Assembly (NCBI GenBank): GCA_025356475.1
Contig: JANXSX010000125.1
Location: 1 to 37,962 of the forward strand
DNA: 37,962 bases
Origin: Isosphaeraceae bacterium
GTDB lineage: Bacteria; Planctomycetota; Planctomycetia; Isosphaerales; Isosphaeraceae
Direction of reading: 5' to 3'
Shown here: piece by piece, positions 16,696-24,321 of the stretch
How the letters are laid out: every line of letters starts with the position of its first letter
How positions within the stretch are numbered: position 1 is the stretch's first letter
Program-made: the position numbers and the translations under genes
Notes under the pieces: generated by a model
The model's database searches: none
What the model saw: only the letters and a program-made list of their open reading frames with translations
Told to the model about the DNA's origin: nothing

Positions 16696-18204
16696 TTAGA
16701 GACTGCGGATTAGCTCGCGGAGTTCATCGGCGGGGAGACAGGCCAGTTCCCTGGGCTCGATCTTGTGTAGCCCTCCCCCATATACACGACCTTCCCTCGT
16801 CAAGCTCTCACGCGTCCGCGACTGGAGCCAAGCAAAAATTGCAGGGCTCAGCTCTGGTGAATCGATCATCCGTTGTCGAAGCGGCTCACGTGGGATCAGC
16901 ATCAGATACGTGTTGGCAGCGATGGCCTCAGACTTGTTCCAGAGGAACCGGAACGGGTTGCCACCGACTTGACCGCGTCCCATATAGGTACATAGGAACG
17001 GGGCCACCTCACGCTGCTCCTGGAGATACCAGGGACTCCGGCGACTCGTGAGATAACCTTGATGGATTGCAAGCGTTTGACCTTCGAAGAGGTAAGCCCG
17101 CAGAGCAGGGGACTCAACCTCTTCAAAGCGAACTCGGCAATCGAGTAAGGCCAACTGGCGAGCGATTGATGGATAACCATCGCTGTCGGATTCGATAATG
17201 TCGTGATGAAGGTTGCGAGCACCGGGCAAGATTGGTCGGAGAACTGAGCCTGGGATGCCCCGATCGAACGCGGCCGTGCGATCGAGGATGAAGAAACGAT
17301 TGGATCCGGTCGCAATGCCGCGCCGGATCGTGAAAAGGTCCCCTAGAGCCGTTTGGGATCGATCGTTCGTGACAATACGCTCATTTGACCATTTGTTAGC
17401 ATGTTTCAATTTACTTACATCAAGATAAATGTCATTCGTCGGCTTAAGGAGTGTCCCTCCCTCAGTGAATCGGATCGAGACCGGTGGCTTCCCGGACTTG
17501 GTGAAAATGACGACGGTGGATGTGACCAGTGCATCGGCGAACTGCGTGTCCGAAGGCAAAAAACGATGGATTCGTAACGTGTTGACATGATCGACAAGGT
17601 AGGTACGCAACGCAGAGCCATAGTTGACATCGAGGAACTCGGAGGGGATCAACCAGGCTGCAACCCCTTCAGGGGACAGCCAGGCATCGGCGAGCAAAAG
17701 GAAGGCGACGTAGAGGCCGGCCAGGCCACTGACGTGAATACTCAAGCGGTCCTGGACGAGCCCTTGCAACCGGGCTTTCTCGTCCTTATCGAGGTGGTGA
17801 TGTCGCACGTAAGGAGGGTTCGCCAGGATCAGGTCGAATCGATCTTTAGCTTCAGGAGGAGCGAGCCTCGTGAAGTCGGCTTCGATCACTTTGAGGCCGG
17901 AGTCACTCCAAAGTTGATCGGCAGCTTGAGCCAGCCGAGGGTCAAGTTCAACCCCGACCGCGACATCTATGGATTCAAAGACGTGTAGACATGATAAATA
18001 AAATGAACCTAAACCAAGTGATGGTTCCAGGAAACGCTTTGGGGTCTGCCCGCACAACTCAGCGACGGCGTGCGTGATTTCGATTGCCAGAGGCAGAGGA
18101 GTTGCGAACTGCCCGAGCTTGTTCCGCTCGGCTGCAGTCCGCTCCCCATCGAGCCGCTTTTGCTCATGGCTCTGGACGATCGATCGCGCTTCGAAGTCCA
18201 TCAT
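16696..18204 (-). CDS. Solitary N6-adenine DNA methyltransferase (TaqI/Eco57I-like)
   Basis: The protein has 502 residues. Motif X is GQFATP (31-36), the SAM-binding motif I EPSLGLGSF (60-68), the acidic loop GVELDPR (84-90) and the catalytic motif IV NPPY (129-132). The C-terminal 250 residues look like a TaqI-type target-recognition domain (RRGIATGSNRFFIL, WNKSEAIAANTYLMLIP). This class methylates adenine in DNA. No nuclease domain (PD-ExK) is seen in the protein or next door, so it may be an orphan epigenetic enzyme or the remnant of a restriction system. The frame extends to TTG 18237, but ATG 18204 lies one base after the stop of the receiver-like gene and is the more natural start. Confidence 0.85.
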   Translation of the reverse strand: MMDFEARSIVQSHEQKRLDGERTAAERNKLGQFATPLPLAIEITHAVAELCGQTPKRFLEPSLGLGSFYLSCLHVFESIDVAVGVELDPRLAQAADQLWSDSGLKVIEADFTRLAPPEAKDRFDLILANPPYVRHHHLDKDEKARLQGLVQDRLSIHVSGLAGLYVAFLLLADAWLSPEGVAAWLIPSEFLDVNYGSALRTYLVDHVNTLRIHRFLPSDTQFADALVTSTVVIFTKSGKPPVSIRFTEGGTLLKPTNDIYLDVSKLKHANKWSNERIVTNDRSQTALGDLFTIRRGIATGSNRFFILDRTAAFDRGIPGSVLRPILPGARNLHHDIIESDSDGYPSIARQLALLDCRVRFEEVESPALRAYLFEGQTLAIHQGYLTSRRSPWYLQEQREVAPFLCTYMGRGQVGGNPFRFLWNKSEAIAANTYLMLIPREPLRQRMIDSPELSPAIFAWLQSRTRESLTREGRVYGGGLHKIEPRELACLPADELRELIRSL

Positions 18205-18205
18205 G

Positions 18206-18607
18206 TCAGGCGAGCTTAGGCCTGAAATAGCGTTCAATCAATGCCGGCAGTTCTGCGGAGAACTTGCTACGGGGCATTACGGGATCGCAGCCTGCGTCCG
18301 CAGCGGCGGCAAGCGCAGCCGTATCGACATGTGAGCCGAAAGCCAGGAACGGAACCGAGTCCCCAGCAAGCTTGCGGTATGCCATGATTGCGGCAGGAGA
18401 AACCAGCTCGCCGGCTGCAAGATCAACGAAGACGATGATCGGGGTCCACTGTTCGATCATGGCCGAGGCCAACGCCACGTTCCCCGCGACCATGACGCGA
18501 TGCCCGAGCTCTCGCGCAGTCCCGGTGACCTTGGACGTAAAGATCATGTCGCGACTGAGCAAAAGCCCGGCAGGACCATCGGGCTTTGGGACCGCGTCGA
18601 ATGTCAT
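18206..18607 (-). CDS. Receiver-like (CheY-fold) protein, degenerate
   Basis: The protein has 133 residues and the alternating strand-helix pattern of a response-regulator receiver: a strand at LLLSRDMIF, a helix at TSKVTGTARELG, a strand ending at IIVFVDLAAGE with Asp62 in the phospho-acceptor position, and SVPFLAFGSHVD then AAADAGCDPVM like the conserved Thr/Lys region. The N-terminal acidic pair and the Lys are not obvious, so phosphorylation is doubtful. There is no output domain. Its ATG overlaps the HAD gene's stop by four bases (ATGA) and its stop is one base from the methyltransferase start, so the three should be co-translated. A non-phosphorylated scaffold or adaptor role is inference. 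Confidence 0.65.
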   Translation of the reverse strand: MTFDAVPKPDGPAGLLLSRDMIFTSKVTGTARELGHRVMVAGNVALASAMIEQWTPIIVFVDLAAGELVSPAAIMAYRKLAGDSVPFLAFGSHVDTAALAAAADAGCDPVMPRSKFSAELPALIERYFRPKLA

Positions 18608-19302
18608 CGGAACTCTCCGTCAAAGGTGCGAGCAATCCAGGCTTGGTCGAGTCCGACGAGACCATCGATCACCGCGTTGGCCCCGGAGTCGAGCAGCTCC
18701 TGTTTCGGGTAGGTATTGCTCACGCCGACAGCGAACATCCCTGCACCTCGTGCGGAAATCACCCCGGCCAGACTGTCTTCAAAGACCACGCATTCATTGG
18801 GTGCGAGATCGGCTAGACCAGGCTCCCTTCGCAGGGTCTCAAGTGCCAAGACGTAGCCTTGCGGATCGGGCTTACAGCGCTCGACCTCTTCGGCGGAGAC
18901 AATCTCGCGAACGAACTTGCGGCGATCGATCAGCTTGAGCGCGAACTCGATCTCAGGTCGAAGCGCACCACTATTGATCGCGATCGGCAGGGTCGAGCCT
19001 AAACGTTCGAGTGTCTCGGCGGCCTCGGGAAAAAACCGCAACTCTTTGGCGGCGTGCTCGGCGTAACGGACCGCCTTGCGTGCGATCAATTCCTCAAGAC
19101 GGACGTCGTTGGAAGTCTGGCCACCATCCATAAGTGCGGCCGCAAAGCAACCCTTATCATCAAGACCAAGGTACTTATTGTGATAGTCGTTTTCCGTGAT
19201 ATGCACGCCTTCTTCGTCGAGAACCTCTTGGAACATGGCAAAGTGGAGGTGCTCGTCATCGACGAGCACACCGTTGAAGTCGAAAATCACGGCGCGAATC
19301 AT
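18604..19302 (-). CDS. HAD-family phosphatase (beta-phosphoglucomutase-like)
   Basis: The protein has 232 residues. The HAD motif I is DFNGVLVD with nucleophile Asp8; the usual second Asp is Asn10, a variation seen in a known HAD subgroup. A helical cap (about 20-85) follows, then motif II (AINSG), the Lys of motif III in ERCKPDPQGY, and motif IV FEDSLAG. It should dephosphorylate a small sugar or nucleotide phosphate; the substrate is unknown. The frame opens at TTG 19305, but ATG 19302 has GAGG upstream at a good distance. It starts nine bases after the P-II gene and overlaps the next gene by four bases. Confidence 0.88.
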   Translation of the reverse strand: MIRAVIFDFNGVLVDDEHLHFAMFQEVLDEEGVHITENDYHNKYLGLDDKGCFAAALMDGGQTSNDVRLEELIARKAVRYAEHAAKELRFFPEAAETLERLGSTLPIAINSGALRPEIEFALKLIDRRKFVREIVSAEEVERCKPDPQGYVLALETLRREPGLADLAPNECVVFEDSLAGVISARGAGMFAVGVSNTYPKQELLDSGANAVIDGLVGLDQAWIARTFDGEFR

Positions 19303-19311
19303 CAAATTGCC

Positions 19312-19659
19312 TCAAATCGCCTCAGGACCGCGCTCACCGGTGCGGATGCGGATGCAGTCGTCCATTGGCAGGATAAAGATCTTACCGTCACCAATCTTTC
19401 CTTCCGGACCAGTTCGACCGGCCTGGATGATCGCGTTGACGGTCGGTTCCACAAAGTCTTCATTCACGGCAATCTGAAGCTCAATCTTCCGGAGCAGGTT
19501 GACGGTCACCTCGTGGCCACGGTAGACCTCAGTGTAGCCTTTTTGCCGACCGAAGCCTTGGACGTCCATCACGGTGAGCCGGAAGACCTCGACATGCGAG
19601 AGTGCTTCCTTGACCGCTTCCAGCTTAGTCGGCTGGATAATCGCAATGATGAGTTTCAC
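19312..19659 (-). CDS. P-II family nitrogen regulator with atypical T-loop
   Basis: The protein has 115 residues and full-length GlnB/GlnK homology: MKLIIAIIQPTKLEAVKEAL, GFGRQKGYTEVYRG, the B-loop GKIGDGKIF and the C-terminal RIRTGERG. It should be a trimer sensing ATP/ADP and 2-oxoglutarate. By alignment to E. coli GlnB, position 51 (uridylylated Tyr) is Val and position 49 (phospho-Ser in cyanobacteria) is His, so the known covalent T-loop switches are absent. There is also a three-residue insertion (PEG) before the B-loop. It is not next to amtB or glnA. It starts at GTG with a strong GGGAGGG seven bases upstream and leads a tight leftward cluster. Confidence 0.92.
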   Translation of the reverse strand: MKLIIAIIQPTKLEAVKEALSHVEVFRLTVMDVQGFGRQKGYTEVYRGHEVTVNLLRKIELQIAVNEDFVEPTVNAIIQAGRTGPEGKIGDGKIFILPMDDCIRIRTGERGPEAI

Positions 19660-19818
19660 TGTCCGACCCTCCCTGAATCAAGTCCAGTACCGAATTTTCC
19701 TACGATCGATAGCCGTACTGATCTGGGTGTCTCGGAACAAATTGGACCGCCCCGACCTGGATTGCACCAGTTCGCGGCGGCCCGTGAGAATGGCCGAGGA
19801 ACCGAGCTTCCTGGGCGA

Positions 19819-20112
19819 TCAGGGGTTGACGATCGGCAACTGCGGGGCTGGCGGTGTGGTGTCGGTCGCTGTATCCATCGAAGGACTTGCCTCGGCTGTG
19901 GGCGGAGCCGAGACCGAGGCATCGACCGGGCCGGTCGTGGGGGATGAGTACGACATCGGCGACGAGTTCATCGGGGAACCCATGTTTGCGGCGTACCCTG
20001 TCGGATGACCGGGGGAGGGGAAGTCGCCGCAAGTGGTGCAATGGGCACAACCGGTCGCGGCTGCGGACATTGCCAGCAGGCAAGCGGTCAGAGTCTGGCG
20101 AAGACGTGACAT
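19819..20112 (-). CDS. Small Ser/Pro/Thr-rich lipoprotein
   Basis: The protein has 97 residues. The signal MSRLRQTLTACLLAMSAAAT is followed by GC (Cys22), a good lipobox, then a short CAHCTTC cysteine cluster. The remainder is low-complexity, rich in Ser, Pro and Thr, as in many planctomycete surface lipoproteins. I do not recognise a family. The longer open frame reaches 20247, but ATG 20112 has AAGGAA about seven bases upstream and gives the signal peptide. A 159-bp gap separates it from the P-II gene, so it probably has its own transcript. Confidence 0.72.
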   Translation of the reverse strand: MSRLRQTLTACLLAMSAAATGCAHCTTCGDFPSPGHPTGYAANMGSPMNSSPMSYSSPTTGPVDASVSAPPTAEASPSMDTATDTTPPAPQLPIVNP

Positions 20113-20604
20113 GGCGGTTTCCTTAATTATCGGACGAGGCGGAACCCAGCGACCTGGTCGTGTCGGACCACCCGCTCGACCCGCCTTGAACATTCCATCC
20201 TGGACCGGAAGGCTCCGGACCCGGCCACAATCCCTTCGCGCCGGCACGGCATAAATCGCCGCGCTGCATTCGACAAGTTGAAAATCGGCAGATCACTGCC
20301 CACAAGATGAGTCGAAAAGGCCACAAAATCGCCCGGGCCTCTTATTCTGCGCAATTTAACAAGCCATTGAGGGAGCAGTCGGTCCTACTTAAGAGATCTT
20401 GGTGACAAGCACCGCCACCGGATCGTGCGATGTTCGCTGGATTCTATGCAAAGTGACGTGGTCGTTCAAAATCTCTCCATATTCACCATAATAGTGGCAG
20501 GGGAATGATGAGAAGCGGCAGTCGCGACACGCAAGCCGCCCCAAAGCCAACAGATGTGGCCTTAGGGCGGCGTGAGTCGGCATTCTCGGCGAAGTCGCAG
20601 GTTC
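20113..20604. other. Gene-free region
   Basis: In this stretch of about 490 bp, all open frames are short and unlike proteins. It should hold the promoter of the lipoprotein gene, and the 3' end of the DUF3309 transcript coming from the right. I see no convincing hairpin or repeat. Confidence 0.45.
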
Positions 20605-20763
20605 TCAGATGCGGCCCATGAGCACGAGGATCAGTACGATCAAGAGCACTGTCCCCAGACCACCGGTCGGGCCGTAGCCCCAATTCCGGCTATGGTTCCA
20701 GCCGGGGAACGCACCCACGAGTAGCAAGATCAAGACGATCAATAAAATCGTGCTGACAGTCAT
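20605..20763 (-). CDS. DUF3309-like small membrane protein
   Basis: This 52-residue peptide is encoded from ATG 20763, with AAAGGG seven bases upstream. It has two hydrophobic helices, STILLIVLILLLVGAFP and GLGTVLLIVLILVLMG, separated by the short aromatic turn RNWGYGP. This pattern matches the DUF3309 family of tiny bacterial inner-membrane proteins often found near stress genes. The function is unknown. The helical repeat protein gene lies 66 bp upstream in the same direction, so the two may be co-transcribed. Confidence 0.8.
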   Translation of the reverse strand: MTVSTILLIVLILLLVGAFPGWNHSRNWGYGPTGGLGTVLLIVLILVLMGRI

Positions 20764-20829
20764 AAATAACCCTTTCGTGGGTCTGGGACGAGTGAGGGGA
20801 TGTCGCCTTCAGAGCTTCGAGGATCGGAA

Positions 20830-21102
20830 TTAGCGCGTATCTTTCTCGACCTTGTGAGCGGCGTTGTGGACCGCATCCTTGGTCTTCTCGGCAACGTTGT
20901 GCGCAGTATCCTTCGTCGTTTCAGCAACATTATGCGCGGCATCTTTGGTCTTCTCCGCTGCGTTGTGAGCGGCGTTCCCGACCTTGGTCGCAACGTCGTG
21001 GCCGACCTCTTTGGCCTCAGCACCGATGTCGTGAGCAACTTCTTTGGCCTTCGCTGCAGCGTCGTGTATTCCTTCTTTGATCTTATCGCCGGTGTTTGAA
21101 AT
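20830..21102 (-). CDS. LEA-like protein of 11-residue amphipathic repeats, possible AUU start
   Basis: The protein of about 90 residues is almost entirely tandem 11-residue repeats of the type VAEKTKDAAHN, rich in Ala, Lys, Glu and His, with no aromatic residues. At DNA level these are visible as roughly 33-bp tandem repeats. It resembles group 3 LEA / apolipoprotein-like helices that protect membranes and proteins during drying or salt stress. No ATG or GTG precedes the repeats in frame. The best signal is AAGGGG at 21115-21110, seven bases before ATT at 21102, which would begin MSNTGDKIKEG if ATT initiates. The alternative TTG at 21153 lacks a ribosome binding site and adds 17 unlike residues. 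Confidence 0.72.
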   Translation of the reverse strand: MSNTGDKIKEGIHDAAAKAKEVAHDIGAEAKEVGHDVATKVGNAAHNAAEKTKDAAHNVAETTKDTAHNVAEKTKDAVHNAAHKVEKDTR

Positions 21103-21417
21103 GATCTGGCCCCTTCTCAGTAGGTGGAAATCCAAAGAAACGCTCTCGCACAAATGCTACCGCAATTCTTGGGCCAATCTGCTCGAAAAGTTCAAGGTCA
21201 AGCTCATTGGCGACTTCGTGTTCTGGGATTCACTCGACATCAAACCTTCCACCTGTTGCTTAGGAGTCTTTCCACTCCTACGGCAATACGTGTGGGCAGA
21301 TCACGCTTATCAGCCTAGTCAGCGATGGTGGCGGGGAGTATGAAGCCGGGTCCGGTGGTGATAACTTCGCCATCACTACCGGAGATCAACTGAAGATTGC
21401 CAGATATAATCTCCATG
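21103..21417. other. Mostly gene-free region with a short protein-like remnant
   Basis: About 315 bp lie between the leftward LEA-like gene and the leftward 72-aa gene. On the plus strand, 21264-21434 has an open frame of 56 codons without a start codon that reads like beta-strand protein (GQITLISLVSDGGGEYEAG, then NFAITTGDQLKIARYNLHV). It may be the end of a lost gene. Nothing else is recognisable. Confidence 0.35.
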
Positions 21418-21636
21418 TTAATGTGTGGCGATGAAAGGAGGATTCCAGAATTTTGGTTCGATCAGTTGCCGCAGGCCCTCAAGGTCTTCGGGATTGATAG
21501 CCATTTCGACCGCGTACCTTCCGTCGAAATGTTCTCCGGTAGGTGGATTAGCCGGGGCCCCTGTGTTGGTGCGGTAAAGGACCTTGCCCTGGAGTAGGGC
21601 GACAATATCGGAATGGTGCAATCTAGTGCTGGCCAT
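21418..21636 (-). CDS. Hypothetical 72-aa protein
   Basis: The protein has 72 residues, from ATG 21636 with GAGG five bases upstream. It is compact and soluble (HSDIVALLQGKVLYRTNTG, then HFDGRYAVEMAINPEDLEGL) and ends WNPPFIATH. The order 'gene product, G-K-V-L-Y, G-R-Y-x-V-x-x-x-I' vaguely recalls the start of phage single-stranded DNA-binding proteins, but the protein is far shorter than those and the resemblance is weak. The surrounding DNA is less GC-rich than the core genes. It could be a small real gene or a fragment of an old insertion. Confidence 0.55.
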   Translation of the reverse strand: MASTRLHHSDIVALLQGKVLYRTNTGAPANPPTGEHFDGRYAVEMAINPEDLEGLRQLIEPKFWNPPFIATH

Positions 21637-21867
21637 TTGAGCCTCTAATCTAAGTGCTTGTGTGCACGTAATCACTGAATACAATTAGTAACATAAACGC
21701 CATTTATTTCCTAGCGCTCGGCAGTTGTTGCGCGAATTTGGATAAAGATCGCTGTTTGGAAAGGCAATCTATGCCCTGAACTGGTAGTTCGGGGTGTCCT
21801 AGAGGCCTTGTGCAACCCCGGAAGAATCCGAACGCGTGCATCAACTGCCAATCGTTAGGCGAATTGA

Positions 21868-21897
21868 GAATGCGAGAGCTTGATTGCTCCCGCACTC
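21868..21897 (-). terminator. Stem-loop after pnp
   Basis: Read leftward as RNA, GAGUGCGGGAGC (21897-21886) pairs with GCUCUCGCAUUC (21879-21868) over 12 positions with two G-U pairs and a six-base loop. It begins 12 bases after the pnp stop. No strong T-run follows. It is likely the 3' end of the rpsO-pnp transcript or a stabilising hairpin. Confidence 0.5.
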
Positions 21898-21908
21898 TCC
21901 TGGTTCGC

Positions 21909-24170
21909 TTAGTCGCGTCGAGGTCCGCCAGGACCGCGCCGGGGGGGACCGCCGCGATCGCCCCCGCCACCTCCGCCGCCCATCGGGGGTCGGTCGCCAC
22001 CGCCACCACCTCCACCAGCAGGTCGAGAATTTGCAGCGTTCGGGTCGTCGATTCCTCGCTCGGCAAGCGCGGCCTTGCGAGAGAGTTTGACGCGATCTTG
22101 GTCATCGACGGCGATCACCTTGACGAGCATCATATCGCCGACACGGCAAATGTCGTTGACGGTGCCGACATACCCGTTGGATAGCTCGCTGATGTGGACC
22201 ATGCCATCCTTGCCAGGGAGGATCTCGACGAACGCGCCGAATTCCTTGATGGAGGTCACGCGACCTTCGTAGATCCGGCCAACCTGTGCTCCCTCGGTCA
22301 TCGCCTGGATCTTGTCGCGAGCCGACTCGGCTCCTTCGGCTGTGGGGCTCGACAGAGTGACGATGCCGGTATCCTCAATGTCGATCTTGGCCCCAGTCTC
22401 CTCCTGGAGGCGTCGGATCGTCTTTCCGCCCGGTCCAATGACCAGCCCGATTTTCTCAGGGTTGATCTGGATCTGGATGAGCCGAGGAGCACTCTCGGAG
22501 ATCTCTTCGCGAGGCCTCTTGATGGCCCGAAGCATGGTGCGAAGGATCTCAAGACGGGCTTCGCGAGCCTGTTCCAAGGTGTCTCGGACGATCGGCTCGG
22601 TAATCCCCAGGTTCTTGAGGTCGAGCTGGATGCCGGTGACACCGGTACCGGTGCCTGCAACCTTAAAGTCCATGTCGCCGTAATGATCCTCGTCACCGAT
22701 AATATCGGTCAGAAGGACATACTTACCGGTGACATCGTCCTGAACCATCCCGATCGAGATACCGCCGACGGGCTGGCTGATGGGCACGCCAGCGTCCATC
22801 AGACTCAAGGTTCCGCCGCAAACACTCGCCATTGAGCTCGAGCCGTTCGACTCAAGGATGTCCGAGATGACGCGGATCGTGTATGGGAAGACCTTACTGT
22901 TGGGGAGCACTGGGGCGAGCGAACGCTCGGCCAGGGCACCGTGGCCGATTTCGCGACGTCCCGGCCCGCGGATCGGACGAACTTCTCCAACCGCGAAGCT
23001 CGGCATGTTGTAATCGAGGTAGAACTTCTTCGAGAATTCCTTCTGGATACCGTCGACCCGTTGCTCGTCAGCGCCGGTGCCGAGCACGGTGGTCACCAGA
23101 GCCTGGGTCTCGCCGCGTTGGAAGACTGCGGAGCCGTGGGCCTTAGGCAGTAGCGAGACCTCGCAACTGATCGGGCGAAGGTCACGAGGTCCTCGACCGT
23201 CAGGGCGCTGGCCGGCGAGGATAAGTTCTCGGACGCATCGTTCGGTGATGGCCGAATACGCCCCTTTGACCTGGGCCGGCGTAACCACGCCCGAGCCATC
23301 AGCCGGGCAGTATTCGCTGAGGATATGGGCCAGGAGGTCTTTGACGGAGGCGTTGCGATCAACCTTGCCGTGGATCTGCTTACGGGCTTTGAGTTCTTGG
23401 CCGAACCGGTCGTAGAGGTTCTGGCGAAGCGGATCGGGAGTGACGACCGGCTTTTCGTACGGGGGAAGGCCCAAGGCAGCGACGAGTTCGTGCTGGAGTT
23501 GGATCACTTCCTGGTTGTAGCGATGGCAGGTCATGATCGCGTCATGCATTTCGGCTTCGGGGATCTCGGACCCGAACCCTTCGATCATGACGATGGTCTT
23601 ATCGGTACTGGCGACGATCAGGTCGAGGTCGCTGTGGGCCATTTCCTCGGTAGTCGGCAGGGGGACCAGCTTACCGTCGATCCGTGCGAGCCGCATCGAG
23701 CCGACAGGTCCCATGAACGGAACGCGTGCCAGGACGAGCGAGGCCGAAGCACCAATCATCGAGAGAATGTCAGCGTCGTTGATCCGGTCGGCTGAGATCG
23801 GCCCTGCCTGGATCTGAACTTCGTCGCGATATCCCTCGGGAAACAGGGGACGGATCGGGCGATCGATCAGCCGAGAGGTGAGGATTTCCTTGGTCGTTGG
23901 ACGACCTTCACGCTTGATGAAACCACCTGGGAACTTACCGGCCGCGTAGACTTTCTCACGGTAATCGACGGTAAGAGGGAAGAAGTCGAGTCCTTCTCGA
24001 CCTGGCCCTGCGACTGTGGCGACGAGTGTCATCGTATCGCCCACGCGCACAACGACTGCCCCACTTGCCTGCTTGGCAAGCTTGCCGGTCTCGATCGAAA
24101 TCGTTTTATCGCCGATGGTTCGTTCGACGATCACGGGCCGCTTGGCCCCGAAGCTTGTGCTACTCGACAT
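21909..24170 (-). CDS. pnp: Polyribonucleotide nucleotidyltransferase (PNPase)
   Basis: The protein has 753 residues. Two RNase PH-like domains are joined by a helical linker (first block TLVATVAGPGREGLDFFPLTVDYREK with the FFPLTV signature; second with ALVTTVLGTG and the catalytic DxxGDEDHYGDMDFK motif). A KH domain (about 565-625, IGLVIGPGGKTIRRLQEETG) and an S1 domain (about 640-705, EGRVTSIKEFGAFVEI) follow. It degrades RNA 3' to 5' by phosphorolysis. The tail from about 715 is Gly/Arg/Pro-rich and probably disordered, as in RGG RNA-binding tails. It lies 151 bases downstream of rpsO, the classical bacterial arrangement. Confidence 0.96.
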   Translation of the reverse strand: MSSSTSFGAKRPVIVERTIGDKTISIETGKLAKQASGAVVVRVGDTMTLVATVAGPGREGLDFFPLTVDYREKVYAAGKFPGGFIKREGRPTTKEILTSRLIDRPIRPLFPEGYRDEVQIQAGPISADRINDADILSMIGASASLVLARVPFMGPVGSMRLARIDGKLVPLPTTEEMAHSDLDLIVASTDKTIVMIEGFGSEIPEAEMHDAIMTCHRYNQEVIQLQHELVAALGLPPYEKPVVTPDPLRQNLYDRFGQELKARKQIHGKVDRNASVKDLLAHILSEYCPADGSGVVTPAQVKGAYSAITERCVRELILAGQRPDGRGPRDLRPISCEVSLLPKAHGSAVFQRGETQALVTTVLGTGADEQRVDGIQKEFSKKFYLDYNMPSFAVGEVRPIRGPGRREIGHGALAERSLAPVLPNSKVFPYTIRVISDILESNGSSSMASVCGGTLSLMDAGVPISQPVGGISIGMVQDDVTGKYVLLTDIIGDEDHYGDMDFKVAGTGTGVTGIQLDLKNLGITEPIVRDTLEQAREARLEILRTMLRAIKRPREEISESAPRLIQIQINPEKIGLVIGPGGKTIRRLQEETGAKIDIEDTGIVTLSSPTAEGAESARDKIQAMTEGAQVGRIYEGRVTSIKEFGAFVEILPGKDGMVHISELSNGYVGTVNDICRVGDMMLVKVIAVDDQDRVKLSRKAALAERGIDDPNAANSRPAGGGGGGGDRPPMGGGGGGGDRGGPPRRGPGGPRRD

Positions 24171-24267
24171 GGATAAAAATCACCTAACCCGGCCGGGTCG
24201 CGGCGAGTTGGGGATCGGAACGGTGGTGCCAACGCACAGGTGAAGATTCGAAAGACCGAAACGCGGA

Positions 24268-24301
24268 AGCGGCGCGGGTCTACCTAAAGACCTGCACCGC
24301 C
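24268..24301 (-). promoter_or_regulatory. Long hairpin between rpsO and pnp
   Basis: In the leftward RNA, GGCGGUGCAGGUCU (24301-24288) and AGACCCGCGCCGCU (24281-24268) pair at 13 of 14 positions around the six-base loop UUAGGU; the one mismatch is A-C. It starts 21 bases after the rpsO stop and about 100 bases before the pnp start. In E. coli the same interval holds the rpsO terminator and an RNase III-cut hairpin through which PNPase represses itself. This hairpin may serve one of those roles; that is inference from position. Confidence 0.5.
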
Positions 24302-24321
24302 CCGACCTACGTTGCCGATCG

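Noticed and set aside
20836-21075. CRISPR-like array
   Set aside because: The roughly 33-bp repeats are contiguous, without spacers, and code for the 11-residue repeat protein. No other repeat array was seen in the window.
22194-22835. 213-codon rightward frame
   Set aside because: Antisense to the KH/core region of pnp, which is certain.
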